Part shown: piece after piece, positions 1 through 9,215 of the stretch
Position numbering within the stretch: position 1 is the first letter of the stretch
Layout: the number at the start of each line of letters is the position of its first letter
Origin: Pollenia angustigena
Lineage: Eukaryota > Arthropoda > Insecta > Diptera > Polleniidae
DNA: 64,000 bases
NCBI GenBank assembly: GCA_930367215.1
Contig: OV884059.1
Coordinates: forward strand, 38,555,882 to 38,619,881
Reading direction: 5' to 3'
Made by a program: the position numbers and the translations under genes
The notes under the pieces: model-generated
Database searches by the model: none
What the model was told of the DNA's origin: nothing
Seen by the model: the letters and a program-made list of their open reading frames with translations, nothing else

Positions 1-44
1 ATTACTTTCAGGTTCGTGAAAAATTTTCGGCTTAGTAAAAACAT

Positions 45-662
45 TCAATACAAATTCAAATAAATAATATTAGTGAAAGAGTAAATGATTTAGAAACTAA
101 GCATTTAAGAGTCGACCAAATGAACGATGAAATAATTGATATGAAGAGAAAAATGTTAAGACAAGAAAACTCTGTTGTTGCTAGTGGTATCCGAATTAGT
201 GGTGTACCCTGCTATGAAAATGAAGACCTCAGCAAGATATTTAGTAACATATGTACATCTTTACAAATAAATACACCAAAAATTGAAAATATTTACAGAC
301 TTAAAAAAATATATAAAAACAATAGACCATATGATCCAACGGATGAAGTTATAGTTGTGAAACTACAGTCGCCGTTTGAAAAAAATTTTGTACTCAAGTC
401 AATTTCTAAATATCGACGTGATAATAAAACTACATTATGCTTAAAAAATGCTGGGTTTGACAGTAATCAGCCCATTTATGTCAACGAAAACCTTACACCA
501 CATAACCATCGAATATTCAAAGCAGCACTCAACATCAAGAAACAAAAAAAGATTACATCTACTTTCACACTGCGAGGTCTCGTATATATAAAGAAACACC
601 ATTCTGATGTACCTATCTTAATTGAATTTCCTAAAGAGCTGACAAATCTTTTTCGTGAATAG
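45..662 (+). CDS. non-LTR ORF1 protein, 5'-truncated (coiled coil + FP25-like domain)
   Basis: Nucleic-acid-binding accessory protein of the retroelement, missing its N-terminus because the element is truncated. The frame is open from the insertion point. The part before the first internal methionine (120) reads as a coiled coil (ISERVNDLETKHL, MNDEIIDMKRKML). The following segment (VVASGIRISGVPCYENEDLS, then IYRLKK, VIVVKLQSPFEKN and the C-terminal HHSDVPILIEFP) resembles the baculovirus FP25K-like/L1-ORF1-like fold found in ORF1 of many arthropod non-LTR elements. About 215 nt separate it from ORF2. There is no CCHC zinc knuckle in the part retained. The domain assignment is by pattern only. 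Confidence 0.65.
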   Translation, partial: SIQIQINNISERVNDLETKHLRVDQMNDEIIDMKRKMLRQENSVVASGIRISGVPCYENEDLSKIFSNICTSLQINTPKIENIYRLKKIYKNNRPYDPTDEVIVVKLQSPFEKNFVLKSISKYRRDNKTTLCLKNAGFDSNQPIYVNENLTPHNHRIFKAALNIKKQKKITSTFTLRGLVYIKKHHSDVPILIEFPKELTNLFRE

Positions 663-877
663 TACTAGCTGTGAAATGTGTTGTATAATCGATAATCTTA
701 TTTGCATTTCTCTATTTAATTTTATTATGTATCATCAGTCTTTACTTTTTTATTCCTGTCTAATAATATCTGCCTTAAACATATGTTTAATGATGATTTG
801 TTTTTTCTGTTGTTACTATAAAATATTAAATGTAAATGATGAATGTACATTTAGTTGCGTTGCACTAATAGGTATAA

Positions 878-3670
878 ATGTCAAATATTACGTATGAACA
901 ACTTGGTTCTAGGGATAGTAACTTAATTATGCTTAGAATCTTAGCTAAACAAAAAAAGGGTTTTAGCATATGTCACATTAATGCCCAAAGCTTGGGCAAT
1001 AAGTTGGATGAATTTCGTTATTTATTCGAAAACTCTGAAATTGATGCAATATCTGTTTCCGAAACCTGGTTTTCTAACAAAATGAGCGATAACTTTTATG
1101 GTGTTAATGGATACCGTGTTTTTCGGTCTGACAGATTTAAACATGCCGGTGGAGTTGCTATATATGTAAGAAATAATATATCATGTAAAATAAATTCAAT
1201 CTACAATGAACCGAATGATGTTGAATATGTATTTATTGATGTCAACCACAATGGAACCACACTGCTTCTTGGTTGTGTATATAGGCCGGTAAAAACTATA
1301 AAATATGATAAACTTGTTAATCAACTAGAGCTTTTATCAGCGTCATATCCTGAAGTAATAATAGCTGGTGATTTTAACTGCAATCTGCTCGTTGATGCTA
1401 GTCTCACTACTGTGATGTCATCATTTAACCTTTTTCCCGTTAACAGAATTAGACCTACCCACTTCACAAGTACTAATAACACCTTACTTGACCTATTCTT
1501 CGTCAGTAATGAAAAAAAGGTTCTACACTATGATCAACTAACGGCACCAGCCTTTTCTAAGCATGATCTCATTTTTGCAGTATACGACTTTGCCAATGAG
1601 AAGATTGCAACAACATTTACTTACCGCGATTTCAGAAATATTAATATCTTGGACTTGGAATCAGACCTTAGCAATATTCTATGGAATCAAATTTATTGCA
1701 CGTCGTCAGTTGATGAACAAGTATCGTTTATAAATTCCAATATCTTGCACCTTTATAACAAACATGTTCCCCTAAAAACTAAGACAATTAGGAACAGTGA
1801 ACGGCCATGGTTTAATAATGATACTAAATCGTTAATACAGCGTCGGGATAATATGTATCATATATGGAAACGATACAGGACACCAGAATATCTTGAGCAG
1901 TATCGTCTAGCTAGGAAAGCTGTTGTGACTAAAATAAAACACGATAAATCTGTATATTATTCCAATAAATTCAACAGCGCTGTTAACACAAAAAAGACGT
2001 GGAAAATAATACGCGATATTGGAATTGGTAAGACAACCAAGCGTGAAGATGATGTTGATGTTAACTCGCTTAACGAATCTTTCGTAAATATCCCATTGCC
2101 AACAGTAAACCCTGGTTTTTATACTCAAACGTCGCCATTTGATCCATACGTTGCTAAGTTTAGTTTTAAGTGTCTTAATCTAAATGATGTTGCAGATGGC
2201 TTCCTTCAAGTCAAATCAAACGCAATCGGTCTGGATGATATTAACCCAAGGTTCATAAAGCTTATACTACCAGGGATAATACACCCTATCAAACATCTCT
2301 ATAACACAATTATAACCACAAGTACCTTTCCGACGGAATGGAAGTATGCCAAAATCATTCCAGTACCAAAAACAAACAATGAATACCGCCCGATATCCAT
2401 ATTACCATACATTTCAAAAGTTTTTGAACGACTTATACATAAACAAATCGTTGAATATATAAATCAGTACAGTTTATTAACGGATCGTCAGTCAGGTTTT
2501 AGATCTCAGCATAGCTGTTTAACCGCCCTAACTGATGTAATCGAAGCCATAAGAAGCAACTTAGATGATGGGAGAATTTCATTTTTAGTCTTGCTCGATC
2601 ATTCAAAGGCCTTTGATACGGTTCACCACTCTATACTGGGTTTCAAATTATCTAATATGTTCAATTTCTCCACAACTGCCGTTAGATTGATGTCAACATA
2701 TTTAACTGATAGATGGCAATACGTCTCTAATAAAGGCCTTCTCTCTAATCCTCTTCGCGTGACTAGAGGTGTTCCGCAGGGTTCCACACTGGGACCATTA
2801 CTGTACTCGATCTATGCTAATGATATACCAAAACAGTTAAAATATTCAAGAATGCAGATGTATGCTGATGATATACAGCTCTACCTGGATAGCTGCAAAG
2901 CATCCATCTTCACTAGTGTTAAAAATCTTAACACTGATCTAAATAATATTTTCCTCTGGGCGACTGCAAACGGTTTACGAATTAACCCGGAAAAGTCAAA
3001 ATGTATTATAATTTGCAAAAACTCAGTCAAAATCGAGTCAAGAATTGATGTTTTCCTGGGTGGTAGCAAAATTGATATTGTTAAGTCTGCAAGAAATCTT
3101 GGTGTGGTTTTCAACAGCACACTCACTTGGTCAGATCACATCAACCAATCATGTGGAAGAGTGTATAGTATGTTAAGGTGTTTATGGGCAACACAGTATT
3201 GCACACCTTTAAAAATAAGACTACTCCTGGCTAAAACATACTTACTACCAGCTTTGATGTATTCATCAGAAATCTTTTGCGGTTGTAACTCAAAAGACTC
3301 TGCTAAACTAAACACAACGTTCAACAACATTGTACGTTACATATTCTCCTTGAGGAGATTTGATCATGTTTCTCAATACTCCAGTCGCATATTTAATGTC
3401 ACCTTTATGAACTACTTAAAGATAAAAAACCTTGTTTTCCTACATAAAATTGTAACAACGAAACAACCGAAATATCTTCATGATCGCTTAATATTTATGA
3501 GGTCTGCAAGGGGAAATGGTATCATGCAAATTCGACATCGAGACACGGCATCTGAAAGACACTTTTTTATATTAACTATCCGTCTCTGGAACCAACTTCC
3601 CTCAAACTTTCGTACTATTGGCAACTCAAATAAATTCAAACAATTACTTCAACATTTTTACCAAACTTAA
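878..3670 (+). CDS. non-LTR ORF2: endonuclease-reverse transcriptase, apparently intact
   Basis: 930-residue polyprotein that nicks target DNA and reverse-transcribes the element RNA at the nick. An N-terminal APE-type endonuclease shows HINAQSL (about residue 33), SETW (61), AGDFN (about 163), TLLDLFFVSN (about 203) and SKHDLI (227). The reverse transcriptase follows with SNAIGLDDINP, YRPISILPYISKVFERL, the first catalytic aspartate in LLDHSKAFD (about 572), GVPQGSTLGP (631) and the YADD box at about 662. A C-terminal region with several cysteines follows. No RNase H is seen. No internal stop or frameshift is visible, and the length is normal for the family. The start at 878 lies close after an in-frame region lacking other good starts. 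With ORF1 truncated this copy is probably not autonomous, but its enzyme could be encoded intact. Confidence 0.9.
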   Translation: MSNITYEQLGSRDSNLIMLRILAKQKKGFSICHINAQSLGNKLDEFRYLFENSEIDAISVSETWFSNKMSDNFYGVNGYRVFRSDRFKHAGGVAIYVRNNISCKINSIYNEPNDVEYVFIDVNHNGTTLLLGCVYRPVKTIKYDKLVNQLELLSASYPEVIIAGDFNCNLLVDASLTTVMSSFNLFPVNRIRPTHFTSTNNTLLDLFFVSNEKKVLHYDQLTAPAFSKHDLIFAVYDFANEKIATTFTYRDFRNINILDLESDLSNILWNQIYCTSSVDEQVSFINSNILHLYNKHVPLKTKTIRNSERPWFNNDTKSLIQRRDNMYHIWKRYRTPEYLEQYRLARKAVVTKIKHDKSVYYSNKFNSAVNTKKTWKIIRDIGIGKTTKREDDVDVNSLNESFVNIPLPTVNPGFYTQTSPFDPYVAKFSFKCLNLNDVADGFLQVKSNAIGLDDINPRFIKLILPGIIHPIKHLYNTIITTSTFPTEWKYAKIIPVPKTNNEYRPISILPYISKVFERLIHKQIVEYINQYSLLTDRQSGFRSQHSCLTALTDVIEAIRSNLDDGRISFLVLLDHSKAFDTVHHSILGFKLSNMFNFSTTAVRLMSTYLTDRWQYVSNKGLLSNPLRVTRGVPQGSTLGPLLYSIYANDIPKQLKYSRMQMYADDIQLYLDSCKASIFTSVKNLNTDLNNIFLWATANGLRINPEKSKCIIICKNSVKIESRIDVFLGGSKIDIVKSARNLGVVFNSTLTWSDHINQSCGRVYSMLRCLWATQYCTPLKIRLLLAKTYLLPALMYSSEIFCGCNSKDSAKLNTTFNNIVRYIFSLRRFDHVSQYSSRIFNVTFMNYLKIKNLVFLHKIVTTKQPKYLHDRLIFMRSARGNGIMQIRHRDTASERHFFILTIRLWNQLPSNFRTIGNSNKFKQLLQHFYQT

Positions 3671-3964
3671 TCTGCTGCAAAACAGTAGTAACTTCTATGA
3701 ACATCTCACAGTATTTTTTCTTATGTTTCTTTTTCATCTATTTTTTATTTAATGTTTCTTTTTTCCCTCTATCTTAAATTATTAAATTATTAAATTTCAT
3801 ATTATTATAATTTTTTATCAACATAATGTTTAAACCTACGATATTTTTTATTGATATAACTTCCGGATTCTGATACTGTAAATTATAAGATATTATATCT
3901 TGTTGTATCCGAAATTGCAAACTTAATAAATAAATAAATAAATAAAATAATAAAAATAATAAAA
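3671..3964 (+). other. 3' region and TAAA-repeat tail of the non-LTR element
   Basis: Non-coding, very AT-rich 3' end following the ORF2 stop. It finishes in TAAA/TAAT repeats (about 3928-3964) that abut the right target-site duplication. Tails of short tandem repeats rather than poly(A) are typical of several dipteran non-LTR clades. Confidence 0.7.
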
Positions 3965-5282
3965 TAAAAACGCATTTATGTATGTACTCAATTCCATCAG
4001 CAATGATTTAAAAGCACCACAAAGATCTACTGCCGTCCCTCCTATTTTAAAATTGGCAGCCACCTTGAAATTTCTTGCGCAAGGTGGTTATCAACATCAG
4101 ATTGGCCAAGACCGTTTATTGGGAATGTCTCAATCATATATTTCTATATGTTTATCGGAGGTATGTGAATCAATACAAAAAAATCTTTGTCCTAAACATA
4201 TTGTTTTTACAATGAGCGAAGAGAAAAAAATGGAGGCAAAAAGATTTTTTTATAGTAAATGTTCAATACCAGGCGTTATTGGGGCTGTAGATGGAACTCA
4301 CATACAAATAATAAGACCTTATAACAATGAGCATTTATATTTTAACAGAAAACTTAAACACAGTATAAATGCTATGGCGGTAGGATTTAACATGCATATA
4401 TGTACATATATCAATTGATTACACCACGTTATTAATTTTTTTAGATTTGTGACCACGAAATGTACATTAGAGCTATCAATGGACGTTTTGGAGGTGCTTG
4501 CCACGACTCTCATATTTGGAATTTGTCTGAAGAAAGACAATCGTTAAAAGAAAAGTTTCAAGCTGGAGATACTGGAACTAGAATTCTTGGTAAAAATTTA
4601 TAATTTATATCTATAAACTTCAAAATTAGCTTATTATGTTCCAGGTGATTCCGGTTATCCTTTGGAACCCTGGATTTTGACACCATACAGGAATGCTATT
4701 GAGAATTCTTCTGAATCATTTTTTAATGATCAGCATTCCAAAGGACGATCAATCGTAGAAAGAACGTTTGGTGTACTCAAAGCAAGATTTCGTTGCCTTT
4801 TGGCTGCGAGAGAACTGCATTACTCCCCAGAAAAGGCAGTTCAAATCCTTAATGTGTGTTGTTCATTACACAATATTTGTATAATGTTTAATGTAGAAAG
4901 TGATAGTTTTCAAACTGAGGAAGAAATAACTGCTTCATCTTCTTTGAGCACCAACACAGAAAATAGTTTGGAAACAAATTTACTTCATGTAGAAAAAAAT
5001 ATAAGAAATGAAATTAAAAATAATATATTTAGAAACTAAAAAATATATAAATTTCTAAAATAAATAAATGACAAAATTTAAAAATAAATAAAAACAATAA
5101 TTAGTATTGTAGTTAATTGGTTGAACTATTTATGGTTTTTAATCCAAATTTTAAATATTTTTAATTAGGCTTAAGTTCATGAAATTTAATTTTTATTAAA
5201 TTATTTTTATGAAGAAAGGAATTTTACAACTTGAAAATTAATTAAAATTGTTATTGATAATCTTTCATTCTTGACGTGGCTC

Positions 5283-5378
5283 GGGCTAGAACCCTGGCCG
5301 GCAGGTTACCATGACATGTTTCGATCGCAACCACTCGATCTCCTCAGATGGATTTGCCGTCTTACACTCGCAGCCATC
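5283..5378 (-). promoter_or_regulatory. tRNA-like internal pol III promoter, left arm (B-box mutated)
   Basis: Mirror image of the right-arm promoter. The B-box reads GGTTCTAGCCC on the minus strand, with the invariant G of TTCGA changed to T, so this arm is probably weaker. Confidence 0.4.
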
Positions 5379-5704
5379 GACGACTGCTGACGTCACTAGT
5401 CAAACATCAATCCTTAAACCAAATTGTATTTTAACATTTGGTAGATCGAAATTTGCTTTCCTGAATGATTATCCATTTTAATTGATTTTACATGTTTTTT
5501 CCTTTACTTCTGTAAGTAAAGTAAAGGAAAAAACATGTAAAATCAATTAAAATGGATAATCATTCAGTAAGTAAAGTAAAGGAAAAAACATGTAAAATCA
5601 ATTAAAATGGATAATCATTCAGGAAAGCAAATTTCGATCTACCAAATGTTAAAATACAATTTGGTTTAAGGATTGATGTTTGACTAGTGACGTCAGCAGT
5701 CGTC

Positions 5705-5800
5705 GATGGCTGCGAGTGTAAGACGGCAAATCCATCTGAGGAGATCGAGTGGTTGCGATCGAAACATGTCATGGTAACCTGCCGGCCAGGGTTCGAGCCC
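5705..5800 (+). promoter_or_regulatory. tRNA-like internal pol III promoter (A and B boxes), right arm
   Basis: The B-box GGTTCGAGCCC at 5790-5800 matches the GGTTCGANNCC consensus. The A-box-like GATGGCTGCGAGTG at 5705-5718 has two extra bases against consensus. The A-B spacing of about 72 nt is longer than a standard tRNA but possible for a class II (Ser/Leu) derivative. Confidence 0.5.
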
Positions 5801-6282
5801 GAGCCACGTCAAGAATGAAAGATTATCAATAACAATTTTAATTAATTTTCAAGTTGTAAAATTCCTTTCTTCATAAAAATAATTTAATAAAAATTAAATT
5901 TCATGAACTTAAGCCTAATTAAAAATATTTAAAATTTGGAATAAATAAAAACATTTATTGAAACAGTAAAATAATAATAATTCAGTGAAATTAATAATTA
6001 CATATATTATTTAATTGCTTAGAGAATTAAATAAAAAACTGCGTTTAAAAAAATTTGCGGCTGCAAAACATTAGGTTTTATTAAGTTTTTCCTTCTCCTG
6101 TATAGTAAGGAAAATATTACTAAGGACTTTTCTATATTAGAGTATCCATACGTGAGCTTATAAAAAAAAAATAATATAATAAAGAGGAACATAAAAAATA
6201 ATAATATATACAGAGTTAAACATAAAAATTCATAAAAAAGTATAAAACATAAAAATTTATAAAAAATGCACATAGTGAATCC

Positions 6283-7332
6283 TCAACCATTTCTTTTGCT
6301 CTCTAATTCAAATATTTTTCCTTTCAGTTCAAGCTTTGCAATTTTGCATTTCGTTCTTTCCAATTCATTTTTCTTCAAAAAGTCATACTTTTCTCTTTTA
6401 AGATTATATATACGTTCCTTTCGTTCGTTTTTTTGCAATTCATTTTTTTTTAGAAACTCTAACTTTTCTTTTTCTAACTTATATATACGCTCCTTGAAGT
6501 CACTGTTCCGTTTTAAGTATTTATTGGCTGTTATTAGGTTCATATTTGTTTCCTTCATTTCTCTTATTATATTTTTCTGATTTTCGTCACACTTGCCTAA
6601 CAGTTCTATTGACTTTTCCTGATATTTAATTTGATTTTCTACTTGTTTTTCTAATAAAGTCAGCTTATTAGAACAGTTTTCACGGTTGCGTCTACGTGAA
6701 TTATGCACATTTAAAAAATCAAATGAGTTTTCCTCAGAAGCTATTGTAATCAGATCTTCTATTGCATCTTCTTCTCTAATGTTTGTAGGAGCAGGATTAT
6801 TTGTTTGTGCCCCAAATCTTGACGTGCCACTCATCCCTTCAATAGAAGCATTAATGGCAAGTAGTTCAGAAATTTGTTCTTCTAGTGGTGTTAAAGAACA
6901 GTATTTACTCGGACCTCCTCCAGTTCCAGAAAGGCTATTTTTGTTGCGACGGGACTTAACCTTTATGTGCTGCTTGAAATCTGCCCATACCTAAAATTTG
7001 CAAAAACGTTATATTTATGAGTTAATATATATATACATATGTATGAACAAACCTTTTTCCATTTTTCAACCTCATGTGAAGGTGGACCTGCAGCATTCAA
7101 ATCTTGCATTAACCTTTGCCACAATTCTCTGCACTTACTTTTGGCATTTGAAACATTTAGGTGTCCTTTTGCCAAATCCGGATGTAATTTCATAAACTCC
7201 ACCATTATTTCATATTGCCTTGGTTTGGTATATACTCCTTTTTTAGACGATTTCCTTTAATTATGTTCAAAATCAGAGTAATTAAATAATTTTTTTATTA
7301 TTCAAATATAAAATTCATATATGTACTTACAT
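6283..7332 (-). CDS. Harbinger Myb/zeste-like DNA-binding protein, three exons
   Basis: Second protein of PIF/Harbinger elements, which binds the element ends and helps bring the nuclease into the nucleus. Proposed exons on the minus strand are 7332-7331, 7254-7053 and 6990-6283, giving 303 codons plus stop with exact frame. The introns 7330-7255 (GTAAGT..AAAG) and 7052-6991 (GTTTGT..TTTTAG) have consensus ends. The start codon would be split: AT in exon 1 and G in exon 2. Residues about 1-95 form the Myb/SANT-like (zeste-type) domain, with VEFMKLHPDLAKG, CRELWQRLMQDLNAAGPP, WKKVWADFKQHIK and the signature GTGGGP. The C-terminal half (6834-6283) is a long basic coiled coil with repeated KKNEL(Q/E) blocks. 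The two-base first exon is an inference; the second and third exons are well supported. Confidence 0.75.
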
Positions 7333-7605
7333 TTTAAAAGTTTTTATTTAACGTTTGTATAAAAAATAACATGTACATGAATTTCCGCAAACAAAATGGC
7401 ATTCGAAAGAAATACGTACGTTACTAACACTACTGACTTTTCCTTTCGTACTACATAGTTGCATTTTCGAAAGGGATTTTTTGTTTTCCGAAAGGGGATA
7501 GAAAAATCCCAAAATTTACGAACGTTCGGAAAAAAATTTCCGAAAACCGTACTACATAAATCAATTTTTACGAATTCGTAAATTTTTCGATTCGAATCGA
7601 ATTAC
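7333..7605. other. Harbinger right subterminal/terminal region
   Basis: Non-coding, with repeated CGAAAG / CTTTCG and TTCGGAAA motifs, two CGTACTACATA motifs about 120 bp apart, and a short palindrome TCGATTCGAATCGA near 7588. Such subterminal motif clusters are typical transposase/Myb binding regions. No counterpart end is available in the window. Confidence 0.5.
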
Positions 7606-8342
7606 ATAATAACCCCCCTGTTTTGCGGCCGTTGAGGCGTATATTTGGACCGTTTACTCCCAGGAAGTGTGTCCTCCCCTGACCGTTGCCGTTTAGGCGC
7701 TGCTTCGGTTGGCTTCCGTTCAGGATTGCCTTCCTCTGCAGAGGGAGGTCCACGTTTTAAACCCTCAATATGGGTTTTTGCCCACTGAAGAGAAGTTTTC
7801 TCCTGCTCAGTGAGCTCACCAACCGGTTTTTCACCAAGTCGGCTAATGATTTTGTAGGCGGAGCGCCTGGTTGTGAAGGCCCGCTTAGATGCATTTATGT
7901 GCCTTTGGGGTTTTTTGGTAGGTGCCGTAGAGGCTAAGGGAGGTGCATCAGAGAGCATCGAATCATTCTTCGTGTGCTCTCTTTGCACATGTTTCGGCAC
8001 ATGGGAAACTGGATTTCTGGCAGACTGAGTCTGTACCGTCAAGCCAGCACCCGAGGAAGGGGTTTTGACAGGTTTTTCTCCCGTCCGGACCTGGGAAGCC
8101 TTAGAGGTACCTGGTTTCGAAGAACCCTGCACCAAGCTTGGTTTGCGACCGCCTGACGGCTTAGTCGTGTGTTTTTGCGCACTAGTAGCTAACCGTCTAG
8201 CAGAGCCTGGCGCAACCACCTTGCTAGACGAGGTCTCAGTAGCATTCAACATACTACAGCCTGATACCGACGCTGTAGTAGTAGGGTCTCCGGGGATTAT
8301 GAAGCCCTTTGCCGGATACTTAGGGCATGAATTTTCGGACAT
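7602..8342 (-). CDS. ORF1-like N-terminal protein of LOA/I-like retroelement (partial)
   Basis: About 246 residues from ATG at 8342: a proline/serine/lysine-rich low-complexity N-terminus followed by a conserved-looking helical block (KIISRLGEKPVGELTEQEK, then SLQWAKTHIEGLKRGPP) and a basic PKRQRS...KRSKY tail. This layout is what precedes the DUF4780-type or CCHC-bearing part of ORF1 proteins in several dipteran LOA/I-like elements. I chose the ATG at 8342 because the upstream in-frame extension is only a proline run encoded by a 17-base C-tract, whose length is unstable. The frame ends where Harbinger DNA starts, so the protein is truncated. Family assignment is tentative. Confidence 0.45.
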   Translation of the reverse strand: MSENSCPKYPAKGFIIPGDPTTTASVSGCSMLNATETSSSKVVAPGSARRLATSAQKHTTKPSGGRKPSLVQGSSKPGTSKASQVRTGEKPVKTPSSGAGLTVQTQSARNPVSHVPKHVQREHTKNDSMLSDAPPLASTAPTKKPQRHINASKRAFTTRRSAYKIISRLGEKPVGELTEQEKTSLQWAKTHIEGLKRGPPSAEEGNPERKPTEAAPKRQRSGEDTLPGSKRSKYTPQRPQNRGVIM

Positions 8343-8760
8343 TTCGGGGGGGGGGGGGGGGGTGAATTGGGGTTGCATTTTATGCCTAACTGCCAGGCGA
8401 AAGAATACCTGCCACTCCTCTGGAGACAGACGCAGACCATCAGCCGCTCAATATGAGAACAGACGCTGATGGATTTTATTGCGGACCGACGGCCTTCAGG
8501 AGGCCTAACAGTTGACCGTAAAAGGCCAGCGGACGCATAGTCATTAGCCGCTCCAACTAGGAGAAAACAGACGCTAATAGACAGGGGGGGGGGGGTAGTT
8601 CTTGGTTCGTACTCGGTTTAGACCCTTCTGGCATGGGAGGCCCTATCGGTCTTGACTGACGTCACTACCGCCAGCATGACTCTAAACGTCCTTGTACTTA
8701 AGCCCTCGCATCGCGACAAGATGACTACCCATTCGCGAGGGCCCCTCATCCATAAGAAGC
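7606..8760 (-). mobile_element. 5' fragment of a LOA/I-like non-LTR retrotransposon
   Basis: Segment clearly richer in GC than its surroundings, reading leftward. It has a 5' untranslated part (about 8760-8343) with two G-runs (8584-8595 and 8346-8362 on +, so C-runs in the RNA) and then an ORF1-like frame. The element stops abruptly at about 7606 where Harbinger sequence begins, consistent with the Harbinger element having inserted into ORF1. The rest would then lie left of the window. Confidence 0.55.
8702..8742 (-). other. 8-bp GC-rich hairpin in the retroelement 5' region
   Basis: GCCCTCGC at 8702-8709 pairs with GCGAGGGC at 8735-8742, with an additional inner TCGCGA. It lies close to the presumed 5' end of the retroelement transcript. 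Structured 5' ends (some HDV-like ribozymes) are known in several non-LTR clades; I could not fit a ribozyme fold here. Confidence 0.35.
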
Positions 8761-9215
8761 ACAAAATTTTTGAAAATTTCAAATGTACTAAGTGCAACAT
8801 CTTTATATATTTATAGTCTTTGCTTAAAAAGTGTTGTAAATTAAAAAAACTTGTTGATGACACTGTTATTAATTTGGTAAGTTCAATTTCTTCTTAGTTT
8901 TTAGTTTTATTTGTCGGGTTTTTTATAAAACTTCTTTTGCTTACATTGCCCAACATAGTGCCGGCTTACAATGGAAAAAAAGAATGAAATGCCCAATAGA
9001 GTGCCCTCCAACAGCTTGACAACGGAGAAAAATAATTTGGATGTGAAGTGCTCGCCAGGAACACAATTCCAAATACTCGCCTCTTCAATTGCAAAGTTTG
9101 TCCCACAAAGTTCTGCTGGTTCTATCGGTTCCGCCATCTCCACTCCACTTACGCCACGGTCGCACTGTATATTTGGACGCTTCTAGCATGAAGTAAAATG
9201 TTTTGTTTATTATAA
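8761..9215. other. 455-bp stretch, no recognised gene
   Basis: AT-rich left part. At 8907-9186 both strands are open for about 70-78 codons. The minus-strand frame (EMAEPIEPAELCGTNFAIEE, then SIWNCVPGEHF) looks more protein-like than the plus frame and could be a fragment of a lost gene, but I recognise no family. Confidence 0.3.

Larger units (their letters stand above)
43..3964 (+). mobile_element. 5'-truncated non-LTR retrotransposon (Jockey/CR1-like, EN-RT)
   Basis: Inserted in the HARBI1 exon with the 7-bp target duplication TAAAAAC at 36-42 and 3965-3971. It begins inside ORF1, so it is truncated at the 5' end as is usual for target-primed reverse transcription. It carries ORF1 (partial), ORF2 (complete) and about 290 bp of 3' sequence ending in a (TAAA)n tract at about 3928-3964. 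Clade assignment rests on EN-RT without RNase H and on the TAAA-type tail. It could be Jockey or a CR1 relative. Confidence 0.88.
12..5039 (+). pseudogene. HARBI1-like Harbinger transposase, split by a retrotransposon
   Basis: DDE nuclease that would cut and join Harbinger ends. The visible coding pieces are 12-42 (after acceptor TTTCAG), 3972-4379, 4445-4589 and 4645-5039 (stop). The introns 4380-4444 (65 nt) and 4590-4644 (55 nt) have GT..AG ends and keep frame. All three catalytic residues are visible: D in GAVDGTHI (codon 4290-4292), D in GACHDSHIW, and E in SIVERTFGV (codon 4758-4760). An N-terminal helix-turn-helix-like region (LKFLAQGGYQHQIGQ, SQSYISICLSEV) precedes the nuclease. A non-LTR element (43-3964) interrupts the first visible exon. 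Reading S-K-N before and A-F-M after the insertion stays in frame across the 7-bp target duplication, so the insertion is the only break seen. The first exons are outside the window. Confidence 0.85.
5143..5940. repeat. near-perfect palindrome made of two SINE-like arms
   Basis: Left arm 5143-5510 and right arm about 5573-5940 are reverse complements with very few differences, for example CTAGAACC on the left against GGTTCGAG on the right. Each arm contains a tRNA-like pol III promoter. On + in the right arm there is an A-box-like GATGGCTGCGAGTG at 5705-5718 and an exact B-box GGTTCGAGCCC at 5790-5800. Mirrored on -, these fall at 5378-5365 and 5293-5283. The context resembles a tRNA-Ser/Leu D-arm. 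The centre holds a 55-bp direct duplication (5512-5566 and 5567-5621). It lies between the two Harbinger genes. It could be a head-to-head SINE dimer or a fold-back assembly artefact. Confidence 0.75.
1..7605 (+). mobile_element. PIF/Harbinger DNA transposon (left end outside window)
   Basis: Two diagnostic Harbinger genes are present: a DDE nuclease of the HARBI1 type reading right (12-5039, interrupted) and a Myb/zeste-like DNA-binding protein with a coiled-coil tail reading left (7332-6283). They converge, and a palindromic insertion (5143-5940) lies between them. The right subterminal region 7380-7605 is rich in TTCGAAAG / TTTCCGAAA motifs and twice carries the motif CGTACTACATA. The exact right terminus was not resolved; it probably abuts the retroelement ORF that stops near 7602. 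The left terminal repeat is upstream of the window, so terminal repeats and the 3-bp target duplication cannot be compared. Confidence 0.8.

Noticed and set aside
655..897. 80-codon frame between ORF1 and ORF2 of the first non-LTR element
   Set aside because: Starts with GTG, overlaps both neighbours, hydrophobic AT-driven composition; it is the inter-ORF spacer.
5283..5800. Genuine tRNA gene(s) in the palindrome arms
   Set aside because: A- and B-box-like motifs are present but I cannot fold a complete cloverleaf with anticodon arm; SINE-like derivation is more likely.
8702..8742. HDV-like self-cleaving ribozyme at the 5' end of the LOA/I-like element
   Set aside because: A strong 8-bp stem exists but the double-pseudoknot layout and catalytic C context could not be fitted.
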